A DNA stretch of 64,000 nucleotides from an uncultured Paracoccaceae bacterium (lineage in GTDB: Bacteria > Pseudomonadota > Alphaproteobacteria > Rhodobacterales > Rhodobacteraceae). Of this stretch, positions 56,749-64,000 are shown in pieces. The stretch covers positions 285,560 through 349,559 of the forward strand of contig CANLVD010000004.1 in assembly GCA_947494445.1 (NCBI GenBank), read 5' to 3'. Within the stretch, counting starts at the first letter, position 1, and the number at the start of each line of letters is the position of its first letter. The notes under the pieces were generated by a model. It had not been told where the DNA came from. It did no database searches and was given only the letters and a program-made list of their open reading frames with translations. The translations under genes and the position numbers were made by a program.

Positions 56749-58101
56749 TTATGCGCCCGGGTTACACGAACCCAGCTCACCACCAAAGATGGAGGCGTCG
56801 TAAGTGACTTGCTCCGCTGGGGTGACGTCAACGATTTCGAGCAGATCGAAATCAGACTCGGGGTTTTCTTTACCCTTCACAACCAGAACGTCCTTGAAGC
56901 ACTGGTGGTCGGCAGCACGGTACAATGTCGGACCATTGCCCAGACCATCGAACTCATAATCGGCCAAAGCCTCGTCGATGCCACATGGGTTGAACGTGCC
57001 AGCACGCTCAGCCGCATCTGCATAAAGCAGTGTCTGACAGTATACTGTGTGTGCTGCCTGGCTCGGCGGGAAGCCATATTTCGCGCCGAAGGACTGAACG
57101 AATGCGTTCGTGCCCGCGTAGCGATCGCCGGCCACATTCTCAAGCGACCAGTGCCAGTTGGTGGAACCGAAAATGCCTGCAACATTGGCACCAGCACCCT
57201 GCGCCATCAGGCGGGAGTAGAGCGGAACAACGATCTCGAAGTTCTTGCCGTTGGCTTCTGCTGCACGCAGGCCGAACTGAACAGCCGATGTCAGCGAGTT
57301 CACCATGTTGCCGCCGTAGTGGTTCAGAACCAGAACGTCAGCGCCGGAGTTCAGAACTGGCGCGACATAGGACGAGAAGTCGGTCTGTGCCAGCGGTGTC
57401 TTAACAGCTGCAACAGTTTCCCAACCCATAGCCTCGGTGGAGTTCCGAACGGCTTCTTCTGTGGTGTAACCCCAGTTGTAGTCAGCGGTCAGGTGGTAAG
57501 CCTTACGGTCTGTGCCGTAGTTTGCAGCCAGAATTGGCGCAAGCGCCGCACCAGACATGTAGGAGTTGAAGAAGTGACGGAAACCGTTGGCCTTCTTGTC
57601 CTTGCCTGTGGTGTCGTTGGAGTGGGTCAGACCCGCCATGAAGATCACGCCAGCTTCCTGACACAGAGCCTGCACGGCAACAGCCACACCGGAGGACGAC
57701 CCACCAGTGATCATGATTGCGCCGTCTTTTTCGATCATCGAACGGGCCGATGCACGGGCTGCATCTGGCTTGGTCTGTGTATCGCCTGTGACGTACTCGA
57801 CCTTTTTGCCAAGGATACCGTTGCCCTTGAGCGCCTTCGAGGAGAAGGTGTTCATCATTCCGCCGTCGCCACCACCGTTGAGGTGCTCAACAGCCAGCTC
57901 GTATGCACGCAGCTCGTCTGCACCCTCATCAGCGTAGGGGCCGGACTGGGGTACGTTGAAACCCAGTGTGACCGAACCGCCAGTTGGCTCGTTGGTGTAG
58001 GCGCGCGCGGCGCTTGTGAAGATCGTCGGCATTGCGAGACCGGCGCCAACAACGGCGCTGGTCTTCAGCAGACCGCGACGGTCCATCTTGAATCCAGACA
58101 T
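56749..58101 (-). CDS. ABC transporter substrate-binding protein with Tat signal
   Basis: 450 residues. The N-terminus MDRRGLLKTSAVVGAGLAMPTIF has the twin-arginine motif and an Ala-x-Ala site at SAARA, so it is exported folded. The mature protein is a type I periplasmic binding fold (peripla_BP_6), for example VTLGFNVPQSGPYADEGADELRAYELAVEHLNGG. Length and Tat signal resemble the urea/amide/short-chain-acid group more than LivJ. The ATG at 58101 follows GGGAGGAC. It is first in the run ending in acs and divergent from the ScfR-type regulator, so acetate or a related small acid is the favoured ligand. This is inference. Confidence 0.9.
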   Translation of the reverse strand: MSGFKMDRRGLLKTSAVVGAGLAMPTIFTSAARAYTNEPTGGSVTLGFNVPQSGPYADEGADELRAYELAVEHLNGGGDGGMMNTFSSKALKGNGILGKKVEYVTGDTQTKPDAARASARSMIEKDGAIMITGGSSSGVAVAVQALCQEAGVIFMAGLTHSNDTTGKDKKANGFRHFFNSYMSGAALAPILAANYGTDRKAYHLTADYNWGYTTEEAVRNSTEAMGWETVAAVKTPLAQTDFSSYVAPVLNSGADVLVLNHYGGNMVNSLTSAVQFGLRAAEANGKNFEIVVPLYSRLMAQGAGANVAGIFGSTNWHWSLENVAGDRYAGTNAFVQSFGAKYGFPPSQAAHTVYCQTLLYADAAERAGTFNPCGIDEALADYEFDGLGNGPTLYRAADHQCFKDVLVVKGKENPESDFDLLEIVDVTPAEQVTYDASIFGGELGSCNPGA

Positions 58102-58221
58102 TTAAGTCCTCCCATCGGATGTTTAATCAGTGCGTTACGGCACTGAGGCACATTTGCCCGACCATATCTTTCAAATATCTTGTCAAATCCGCAATAAACA
58201 ATTGCATTCATTAAGCTTTTT

Positions 58222-58269
58222 TGTAAATATTTGACATCGCTGCGCTGCAATAATGTAAATTTATTTACA
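58222..58269. promoter_or_regulatory. Candidate ScfR/RamB-type operators in the divergent region
   Basis: TGTAAAT-TT-ATTTACA (58254-58269) is a dyad with perfect 7-bp arms. A related site, TGTAAATATTTGACA, lies at 58222-58236, and TTTGTAAA there differs by one base from TTTGCAAA, the core reported for RamB-type regulators. Both lie between the binding-protein and regulator genes. Confidence 0.5.
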
Positions 58270-58308
58270 CCCGCCAGCCCGGCATCCAGTAAAAACAGGG
58301 GTTTACCC

Positions 58309-59649
58309 ATGGTCAGGACACTCACCGGCAGCCGCATCCGCAAGGCCCGCAAGTCCGACGGCTGGACCCAAACCGCTTTGGCCAGTGCTGCGGGCATTTC
58401 ACCCTCCTACCTCAACCTCATCGAACACAACCGCCGCGCCGCCACGGGGGATGTACTGACCGCGCTCGCAAGCGCTCTGGGCACCACGACCGAGACCCTG
58501 TCGCGCGACGGAGATTCGCAGCTCATCTCCACCCTGCACGAGGCCGCAGCCCGCCTGCCTGACCTCACCCTTTCCCCCGGCACGCTTGAGGATCTGGCCA
58601 GCCGCAACCCTGAGATGGCCGAACTTCTGGCCTCCACCTTCCAACGCCTGCGGGAGGTCGAAGGCACCGTCACAGCGCTTTCCGATCGCCTGACCCACGA
58701 CCCCTACCTGTCCGAAAACGTCCACGGCATGCTCTCGACCATCACCGCCATCCGCTCCAGCGCCTCGATCCTGCACCAGATGCACGATCTCACACCCGAA
58801 CAGGACAACCGCTTCCGCCGCTCCGTGCATGAGGAAAGCCTGCGCCTCTCGTCCGTCGCCGAAGGACTGGCCGAATACCTGTCGCGCTCGGGCGTCGATC
58901 CCGACAAGGCCCTGACGCCCGAAGAAACGCTCGACCGCTTCCTGACCCGCCGCAACTGGGTCTTCGATGCGCTCGATCAGGAGGCCGCAACCCTCGCCGA
59001 CATCCCCCGCGCAATCGCCCGTTCCCGCCTGTCAGAGGTCATTTCCGAAATGCTGGGGGACACCGATGATCTCGGCCCGGCGCAGACCATGGCCCGCGAC
59101 TGGCTCGACCAATACGCCAGTGACGCGCTGACCATGCCGCTGCGCCCCTTCCACCAGAGCGCCAAGGACGCCGCTTGGGATCCACCCACGCTTGCCCGGA
59201 CCTATCAGACAGATCTCCACGCCGTCTTCCGCCGTCTCGCCAGCCTGCGCCGCTCGTGGATCGACGCACCCGCCTTCGGCCTCTTTCTCACCAATGCCTC
59301 CGGCTATCCCCTGCGCCGCCAGCCCCTGCCCAGCTTTGCCCTGCCGCGCCACGGCAATGCCTGCCCGCTCTGGCCGGTGTTCGAGGCACTCTCGGCCCCC
59401 ACCCGTCTGATCTCGGCCCAGTTGCGTCTCGAACACGGCGAAGGCTTCACCGCTCTTGCTGTTGCCCTGCCACGCCCCGGCGCCACGCTGGGCCAGACGC
59501 CCGATCTCCTCTCCGCCATGCTGATCGTCTCCGACAACGACAGCCCCTTTGCCCTGCCCGCAAGCCCGCACCGTCCCGTCGGCCCAAGCTGCCGCATCTG
59601 CGCACAAACCGATTGCCCGGCCCGGGCAGAGGCCTCACTGCTCGCATGA
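58309..59649 (+). CDS. XRE-family short-chain fatty acyl regulator (ScfR/RamB-like)
   Basis: 446 residues. The N-terminal HTH is RIRKARKSDGWTQTALASAAGISPSYLNLIEHNRRAATGDVLTALASALG. The long middle is the domain shared with RamB, PccR and MccR, which sense acetyl- or propionyl-CoA-level metabolites. The C-terminus has a short Cys cluster, C428, C431 and C436 (SCRICAQTDC). The ATG at 58309 has AGGGG upstream. It is divergent from the binding-protein gene of the acs run, so it probably controls acetate assimilation here. Its stop overlaps the next start (ATGA). Confidence 0.9.
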   Translation: MVRTLTGSRIRKARKSDGWTQTALASAAGISPSYLNLIEHNRRAATGDVLTALASALGTTTETLSRDGDSQLISTLHEAAARLPDLTLSPGTLEDLASRNPEMAELLASTFQRLREVEGTVTALSDRLTHDPYLSENVHGMLSTITAIRSSASILHQMHDLTPEQDNRFRRSVHEESLRLSSVAEGLAEYLSRSGVDPDKALTPEETLDRFLTRRNWVFDALDQEAATLADIPRAIARSRLSEVISEMLGDTDDLGPAQTMARDWLDQYASDALTMPLRPFHQSAKDAAWDPPTLARTYQTDLHAVFRRLASLRRSWIDAPAFGLFLTNASGYPLRRQPLPSFALPRHGNACPLWPVFEALSAPTRLISAQLRLEHGEGFTALAVALPRPGATLGQTPDLLSAMLIVSDNDSPFALPASPHRPVGPSCRICAQTDCPARAEASLLA

Positions 59650-60038
59650 CCCACCCCTTTGCCACTCCCGAAATCGCCGCGATCTTCAACAGCTTCACCG
59701 CGCCAGACCGCCGCGGTCTCCTGACCCTGCGCGATCTCATCTTCACAACCGCCGCGACCACCACACCGGTCACTGAAACGCTGAAATGGGGCGTGCCATC
59801 CTACCTGCCGGTAAAGCCACGCACCGGCACCACCCTGCGCCTTGGCCCGCACAAAGGCGGTGGCTTTGCCCTTTTTGCCCATTGCCAGACCAGCCTGATC
59901 CCGCAGTTTCGCGACCAGTTCGGCACCGCCTTTGCCTATGACGGCAACCGCGCGGTGATCTTCAGACACGCAAGCGAGATCGACGAAACCGCGCTGCAGA
60001 TCCTGATCCACCGCGCACTCACCTATCACCTCAAATGA
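59646..60038 (+). CDS. DUF1801 protein
   Basis: 130 residues. PVTETLKWGVPSYLPVK and LRLGPHKGGGFALFAHCQTSLIPQFRD are the DUF1801 hallmarks (a YdhG-like alpha/beta fold of unknown function). It is coupled by 4 bp to the regulator gene. No role is known. Confidence 0.85.
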   Translation: MTHPFATPEIAAIFNSFTAPDRRGLLTLRDLIFTTAATTTPVTETLKWGVPSYLPVKPRTGTTLRLGPHKGGGFALFAHCQTSLIPQFRDQFGTAFAYDGNRAVIFRHASEIDETALQILIHRALTYHLK

Positions 60039-60046
60039 CCCCGCCC

Positions 60047-60078
60047 CACTTCTTGGCCACAATATCAACGCCGGAGGC
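60047..60078 (-). repeat. Dispersed intergenic repeat, copy 6
   Basis: The minus strand reads GCCTCCGGCGTTGATATTG, then TGGCCAAGAAGTG. The central GGGGATATTT has changed to TTGATATTG while both ends are exact. It starts 9 bp after the DUF1801 stop. Confidence 0.8.
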
Positions 60079-60219
60079 ATCCCGACACCGGCATCCCGCC
60101 CCAAGGGCACGGACCTGCAAAAACCGGATGACACCGACACGCCCCTCCCGCTATCCTTGGGCGACAAGCAGGGAAAACCCTGCAGACCTTTGCAAAAAGG
60201 GACCTTGGGAGGGGGTGGC

Positions 60220-60588
60220 GTGACCAAACGCGTATTGATTGTCGAGGATGAACCCAACATCGCGGAAAGCCTGCGCTTCCTGATGACCCATGCAGGCTTT
60301 GACGTCATCCTCGAACCCGATGGCGGGCGGGCGCTCGATCAACTGGCCGACAAGGGCCCGTTTGACGCGGTCGTGCTCGACATCATGCTGCCCAATCGCA
60401 GCGGCTTTGACATCCTGCGCGATCTGCGCAGCGGGGCGCACGCCAATCTGCCGGTTCTGATGCTCTCGGCCAAGGGCCAGAAACAGGACCGCGAGACCGC
60501 ACAGGATCTCGGCGTGACCCGCTTCATGACCAAACCGTTCTCCAACGCCGAGGTGATCGAGGCCGTGACCGAGCTTTGCGGATCATGA
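60220..60588 (+). CDS. Receiver-only response regulator
   Basis: 122 residues, a single CheY-like domain with no output part: acidic pair E9/D10, phosphate acceptor D54 (VVLDIMLPNRSG), switch Ser83 and K105 (MTKPF). The GTG at 60220 is preceded by GGGAGGGGG. It overlaps the following small membrane protein gene by 4 bp, and the sensor kinase lies directly after, so the three form one signalling unit. Signal output must pass through another protein or a phosphorelay. Confidence 0.92.
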   Translation: MTKRVLIVEDEPNIAESLRFLMTHAGFDVILEPDGGRALDQLADKGPFDAVVLDIMLPNRSGFDILRDLRSGAHANLPVLMLSAKGQKQDRETAQDLGVTRFMTKPFSNAEVIEAVTELCGS

Positions 60589-60839
60589 CCGATACAGCCA
60601 CCAAAACCGATCTGGCCAGCAATGCCGTCAGGCGGCGCAAGCTGCAGGACACGGCCATGGCCATGCCCGCCTTTGGCGTCATCCTTCTGGTCTCGCCCCT
60701 GCTCAACACGGTTGCGGGCATTCAGCTTGTCTTCGGCCTGCCGGTCTCGCTGGTCTATATCTTTTCGGTCTGGCTGTTCCTGATCCTCGCCACAGCCAGC
60801 CTTGCGCGCCGCCTGCGCAAGGCAGCCGACAAACCCTGA
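60585..60839 (+). CDS. Small two-helix membrane protein, possible symporter-type small subunit
   Basis: 84 residues with two hydrophobic helices: MPAFGVILLVSPLLNTVAGI and SLVYIFSVWLFLILATAS, joined by the short GIQLVFGLP turn and ending in a basic tail (RRLRKAADK). Size, topology and position directly before an SSS-domain gene resemble the small partner proteins (DUF4212/DUF485 type) of sodium:solute symporters such as ActP. The start at 60585 overlaps the response-regulator stop (ATGA). The partner role is inference. Confidence 0.75.
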   Translation: MTDTATKTDLASNAVRRRKLQDTAMAMPAFGVILLVSPLLNTVAGIQLVFGLPVSLVYIFSVWLFLILATASLARRLRKAADKP

Positions 60840-60854
60840 GGCGCAGGGGCCGCG

Positions 60855-63551
60855 ATGCTCAGCTCCAACATTCTCGTCGCAACCTGTCTGGCCTATGCCG
60901 CCCTGCTCTTTGGCATCGCCTTCTGGGCCGAGCGCCGCGCGCGGGCAGGACAGTTGAACTGGCTGCGCTCGCCGCTGGTCTACACGCTGTCGCTCTCGGT
61001 CTATTGCACCGGCTGGACATTTTACGGCGCAGTCGGCACGGCGGCGCGCGGCGGGCTGGAGTATCTGACCATCTACCTCGGCCCGTCTCTCGTGTTCTTC
61101 GGCTGGTGGTGGCTCCTGCGCAAACTCGTGCGCATCGGACACACCCAGCGGATCACCTCGATCGCCGACCTGTTGTCCTCGCGCTATGGCAAAAGCACGT
61201 TTCTGGGCGCGCTGGTCACCGTGCTCGCGGTCATCGGCTCCACGCCCTATATCGCATTGCAGCTGCAATCGCTCTCGCTCAGCTTTTCGGTCTTCACGGC
61301 CTTCTCAAACCCCGAGCCACTGCGCGCGGCAGCCGACGTCACGGCCTTCTGGCTCGCCGCCGGGCTTGCGCTCTTCACGATCTTCTTCGGCACGCGCAAC
61401 GTCGATGCCAACGAGCAGCACCACGGCGTCGTCACGGCCATCGCGGTGGAGGCCATCGTGAAACTGCTGGCCCTGCTGGTCGTGGGCCTGTTCGTGGTCA
61501 CCCAACTGGGGGCCGAGACCAGGCTTTTCTCTCCCGAACGGCTCGCAGCCCTTCAGACCGAAACGCTCTTCGGACCACGCTGGGTCACCATGACCTTTCT
61601 TGCGGCCTCCGCCATCATCTGCCTGCCGCGCATGTTTCAGGTCCTCGTGGTCGAAAACGCCGACGAGGGCCATCTCTATACCGCCGCATGGGCTTTCCCG
61701 CTCTACCTCTGCCTGATCTCGCTCTTCGTGCTGCCCATCGCGCTGACCGGACAGGCGCTCCTGCCCGACACCGCCAACCCCGATCTCTACGTGCTCACCA
61801 TCCCGCTCTCGCAGGGTCAGGAAACCGTCGCCCTGCTTGCGTTTCTGGGCGGGTTTTCGGCTGCCACCTCCATGGTGATCGTCGCCGCCATCGCGCTTTC
61901 GACGATGATCTCCAACCACATCGTCCTGCCGATCTGGCTTTCGCTCAACCCGACCCGCACCCAGACTTCAGGCGATGTGCGCAACGTGCTGCTGACCTCG
62001 CGCAGGCTCTCCATCGCCGTGGTCCTCGCGCTTGGCTACCTCTATTTCCGCATCACCGGCGGTTCAGCCGCACTCGCCTCCATCGGCCTGATCTCGTTTG
62101 CCGGCGTCGCGCAAGTCCTGCCTGCGCTCCTCGGCGGCCTCTTCTGGCACGGCGCCACCCGGACCGGGGCACTCGCCGGCATCGTCGCAGGCTTCGCGAT
62201 CTGGGCCTACACCCTCTTCCTGCCATCCTTCGAGGGCAACTTTCTGATCTCCAGCGCCGTCCTCGCCGACGGCCCCTTCGGCATCACCGCCCTGCGCCCG
62301 CAATCCCTCTTCGGCCTCGGCGGCACCGATCCGCTCGTCCACTCCGTCTTCTGGTCGCTCTCGCTCAACGCCGTCATCTTCATCACCCTTTCGCTGGCCT
62401 CCACCCAGCGCCCACTCGAACGCCTGCAGGCCAACAGCTTCGTCGACGCCTTCCGCGACCCCGACGCCACCGGTCTCACCCTGACCCGCTCCGCCACCGC
62501 CGAGGATCTCTTCACACTCGCCCAGCGCATCCTCGGCGCGGGTCAGGCCCATGAGATGTTCGCCCGCGTGGCCGAGGCTCAGGGCAAATCCACCGGCCTG
62601 CCCGACGCCACCGACCTCCTGATCACCGGTCTTGAGCGCGAGCTTACCGGCTCCGTCGGGTCCGCCGCCGCCCACGCCATGGTCGCCCAGATCACCAGCG
62701 GCGGGCAGGTCTCGGTGGATGAGCTGATCCGCATGGCCGACGAAACCGCCCAGATCGTCGAATACTCCCAGGAACTCGAACGCAAATCCGGCCAGCTCAC
62801 CCGCACAGCATCCGAGCTGCGCGCCGCCAACGCCCGCCTCACCCGCCTGTCGGAGCAAAAGGACGCGTTCCTCTCGCAGGTCAGCCACGAGCTGCGCACC
62901 CCGATGACCTCGATCCGCTCCTTTGCCGAGATCCTGCGCCAGAACGCCGACATCGACACCCCCGACGCCCGGCGCTTCCTCGGGATCATCCATGAGGAAA
63001 GCCAGCGCCTCACCCGCCTGCTCGACGAAATCCTCGACCTCTCCGTGCTCGAAAGCGGTCAGGTCAAACTTGATCTCGCCCCGATCCGGCTGGGCGACGT
63101 GGTCGACGCCGCGATCTCCGCCACCGAAGGGCTGCGCACAGCCCAAGGCGTGCAGATCAAGGTCGCCCGCGCACAGATGGACGCCACCGTCACCGCAGAC
63201 CATGACAGGCTGGCGCAGGTCCTCATCAACCTGATCTCCAACGCCGTCAAATATGGCACCGCCGAGATCCCGGTGATCCGCATCACCGCCGCCCGCGCAG
63301 GGCCGCACATCACCCTGACCATCGCCGACAACGGCCCCGGCATCGCGGCCGAGGACCGGGCCCGCGCGTTTGAGAAATTCTCCAGACTGGGCGAGATGAC
63401 GCTGGCAGGCTCCGCCGGTCTCGGCCTGCCGATCAGCCGCGAGATCATGCGCGCACTCGGCGGCGACCTGACCATCGAACCCGCAGCCCGCGGCGCCACC
63501 TTCCGCCTCACCCTCCACCCGTCCGAGGCCGCCCGCACAGTCGCCGAATGA
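60855..63551 (+). CDS. Sensor histidine kinase with sodium:solute symporter (SSS) input domain, CrbS-like
   Basis: 898 residues. Residues 1 to about 510 form some thirteen membrane helices of the SLC5/SSS fold (SVYCTGWTFYGAVGTAARGG, SIADLLSSRYGKS, GGFSAATSMVIVAAIALSTMISNHIVLP). After a coiled coil near 630-670 come HisKA with H678 (SHELRTPMTS) and HATPase_c with N796 (LISNAVKYG), IADNGPGIA and GSAGLGLP. I see no clear PAS domain. CrbS-type kinases in vibrios and pseudomonads control acs and acetate use, and here the gene lies in the same island as acs. No receiver domain is attached; the partner is the response regulator two genes upstream. Confidence 0.92.
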   Translation: MLSSNILVATCLAYAALLFGIAFWAERRARAGQLNWLRSPLVYTLSLSVYCTGWTFYGAVGTAARGGLEYLTIYLGPSLVFFGWWWLLRKLVRIGHTQRITSIADLLSSRYGKSTFLGALVTVLAVIGSTPYIALQLQSLSLSFSVFTAFSNPEPLRAAADVTAFWLAAGLALFTIFFGTRNVDANEQHHGVVTAIAVEAIVKLLALLVVGLFVVTQLGAETRLFSPERLAALQTETLFGPRWVTMTFLAASAIICLPRMFQVLVVENADEGHLYTAAWAFPLYLCLISLFVLPIALTGQALLPDTANPDLYVLTIPLSQGQETVALLAFLGGFSAATSMVIVAAIALSTMISNHIVLPIWLSLNPTRTQTSGDVRNVLLTSRRLSIAVVLALGYLYFRITGGSAALASIGLISFAGVAQVLPALLGGLFWHGATRTGALAGIVAGFAIWAYTLFLPSFEGNFLISSAVLADGPFGITALRPQSLFGLGGTDPLVHSVFWSLSLNAVIFITLSLASTQRPLERLQANSFVDAFRDPDATGLTLTRSATAEDLFTLAQRILGAGQAHEMFARVAEAQGKSTGLPDATDLLITGLERELTGSVGSAAAHAMVAQITSGGQVSVDELIRMADETAQIVEYSQELERKSGQLTRTASELRAANARLTRLSEQKDAFLSQVSHELRTPMTSIRSFAEILRQNADIDTPDARRFLGIIHEESQRLTRLLDEILDLSVLESGQVKLDLAPIRLGDVVDAAISATEGLRTAQGVQIKVARAQMDATVTADHDRLAQVLINLISNAVKYGTAEIPVIRITAARAGPHITLTIADNGPGIAAEDRARAFEKFSRLGEMTLAGSAGLGLPISREIMRALGGDLTIEPAARGATFRLTLHPSEAARTVAE

Positions 63552-63622
63552 ACAGCCTCATTGCCCATGAACCACTGCCCATGCTTTAGTCAGGTGATGT
63601 ATTTCAGCAGGAATTTGATGTC

Positions 63623-64000
63623 ATGAGTGACGCAGATGACGCCTATGAAGAAGCCCAACGAAAAATCGCCAATGCCCGGCAAAAGGGAAGCAAATCTTTA
63701 GACCTGAGCCTTGGCAGCGTCGGCCCCCTGACGTCAATCCCCCCTGAGATCGCCCGGCTTCAGGACTTGGAAGAGCTGTATCTCACCTCCACACAGGTCT
63801 CGGAACTCTCACCGCTCAAGGACCTGCGGAGCCTCTCGAGACTGGTTCTCATCTCCTCACAGGTCTCGGACCTCACACCGCTCAAGGACCTGCAGAGCCT
63901 ATCGCTACTGGATCTCACCTCCACACAGGTCTCGGACCTCACACCGCTCAAGGACCTGCAGAGCCTATCGCTACTGGATCTCACCTCCACACAGGTCTCG
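63623..64000 (+). CDS. Leucine-rich-repeat protein (3' end outside window)
   Basis: 126 residues are visible and the frame runs off the window without a stop. The first 50 residues (MSDADDAYEEAQRKIANARQ and so on, to IPPEIARLQDLEELYL) are a helical cap with a first LRR. Then come 22-residue repeats of the form LxLTSTQVSDLTPLKDLQSLS. This repeat style (TQVSDLTPL) and cap are seen in bacterial ROCO/LRR proteins, some with GTPase, TIR or other effector domains after the repeats. The downstream domain is not visible, so the function cannot be named. It starts 71 bp after the sensor kinase. Confidence 0.85.
   Translation, partial: MSDADDAYEEAQRKIANARQKGSKSLDLSLGSVGPLTSIPPEIARLQDLEELYLTSTQVSELSPLKDLRSLSRLVLISSQVSDLTPLKDLQSLSLLDLTSTQVSDLTPLKDLQSLSLLDLTSTQVS
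63773..64000 (+). repeat. Tandem 66-bp repeats in the LRR gene
   Basis: Units start at 63773, 63839, 63905 and 63971 (the last cut by the window end). The third and fourth are identical as far as visible, and the second differs at few bases. Near-identity at DNA level points to recent duplication or slippage. Confidence 0.88.

Noticed and set aside
55840..58146. 768-codon open frame on the plus strand
   Set aside because: Antisense to livH and the binding-protein gene; its composition is that of a shadow frame and it has no ribosome-binding site.
62064..63518. 484-codon open frame on the minus strand
   Set aside because: Antisense to the kinase half of the SSS-histidine kinase; Gly/Asp/Val-rich, no motifs.
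63773..64000. Regular short repeats resembling a CRISPR array
   Set aside because: The 66-bp units have no unique spacers and translate in frame to leucine-rich repeats.

Overview
The window is high-GC, densely packed alphaproteobacterial chromosome, most likely from the Roseobacter group (Rhodobacterales). The basis is protein-level resemblance of many genes to roseobacter families (DUF6478, DUF2161, DUF3726, the ScfR-type regulator, a symporter-kinase sensor), frequent 4-bp ATGA/GTGA gene couplings, and a dispersed intergenic repeat of a kind I associate with this group. I saw no rRNA, tRNA, prophage, insertion sequence or CRISPR array.

Layout. 1-6.5 kb: the end of an unidentified gene, then accessory genes for molybdenum hydroxylase maturation (MocA/MoeA-like fusion, XdhC, CoxD-like AAA ATPase, CoxE-like VWA protein) plus a HAD phosphatase. 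6.5-12.3 kb: housekeeping genes (MaoC hydratase, ribF, DUF2161, YcgN, threonine aldolase, a DsbA-fold isomerase, prs). 12.3-15.8 kb: a decayed patch with a GNAT gene carrying an early stop and a gutted HpaB-type hydroxylase gene, followed by an intact Rieske oxygenase, RidA and DUF1028. 15.8-27.2 kb: folC, accD, a CAAX protease, a LuxR solo, ilvD, a lipoprotein, DUF6478, oxyR/katG and a GntR regulator.

27.2-38.2 kb is a catabolic block for 2-aminoethylphosphonate: phnW, phnA and phnY in one minus-strand run with a divergent LysR gene. The run continues into an oxidoreductase, an unrecognised 560-residue protein, DUF3726, an Ldh-family dehydrogenase and a MATE exporter. 38.2-45.7 kb holds hemH, an NDUFAF5-like methyltransferase, comF, grxC, a nitrilase-family gene, a MarR regulator, an alanine-type symporter, a stress protein and an Lrp regulator. 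45.8-49.7 kb holds an error-prone polymerase gene (dnaE2) lacking its C-terminal part, a small transporter and a cytochrome c'.

49.7-63.6 kb looks like one physiological unit for acetate or another short-chain acid. On the minus strand a Tat-exported binding protein, livHMGF, acs, a DMT transporter and an I78 lipoprotein form a run. On the plus strand lie a divergent ScfR/RamB-type regulator, DUF1801, a receiver-only response regulator, a small two-helix membrane protein, and a histidine kinase whose sensor is a sodium:solute symporter domain. The window ends inside a leucine-rich-repeat gene with nearly identical 66-bp units.

The best candidates for undescribed biology are the Ldh-DUF3726-560-residue module tied to phosphonate breakdown, and the two-part transporter-like acetate sensor. 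All functional links are inferences from sequence and gene order; no database search was possible.
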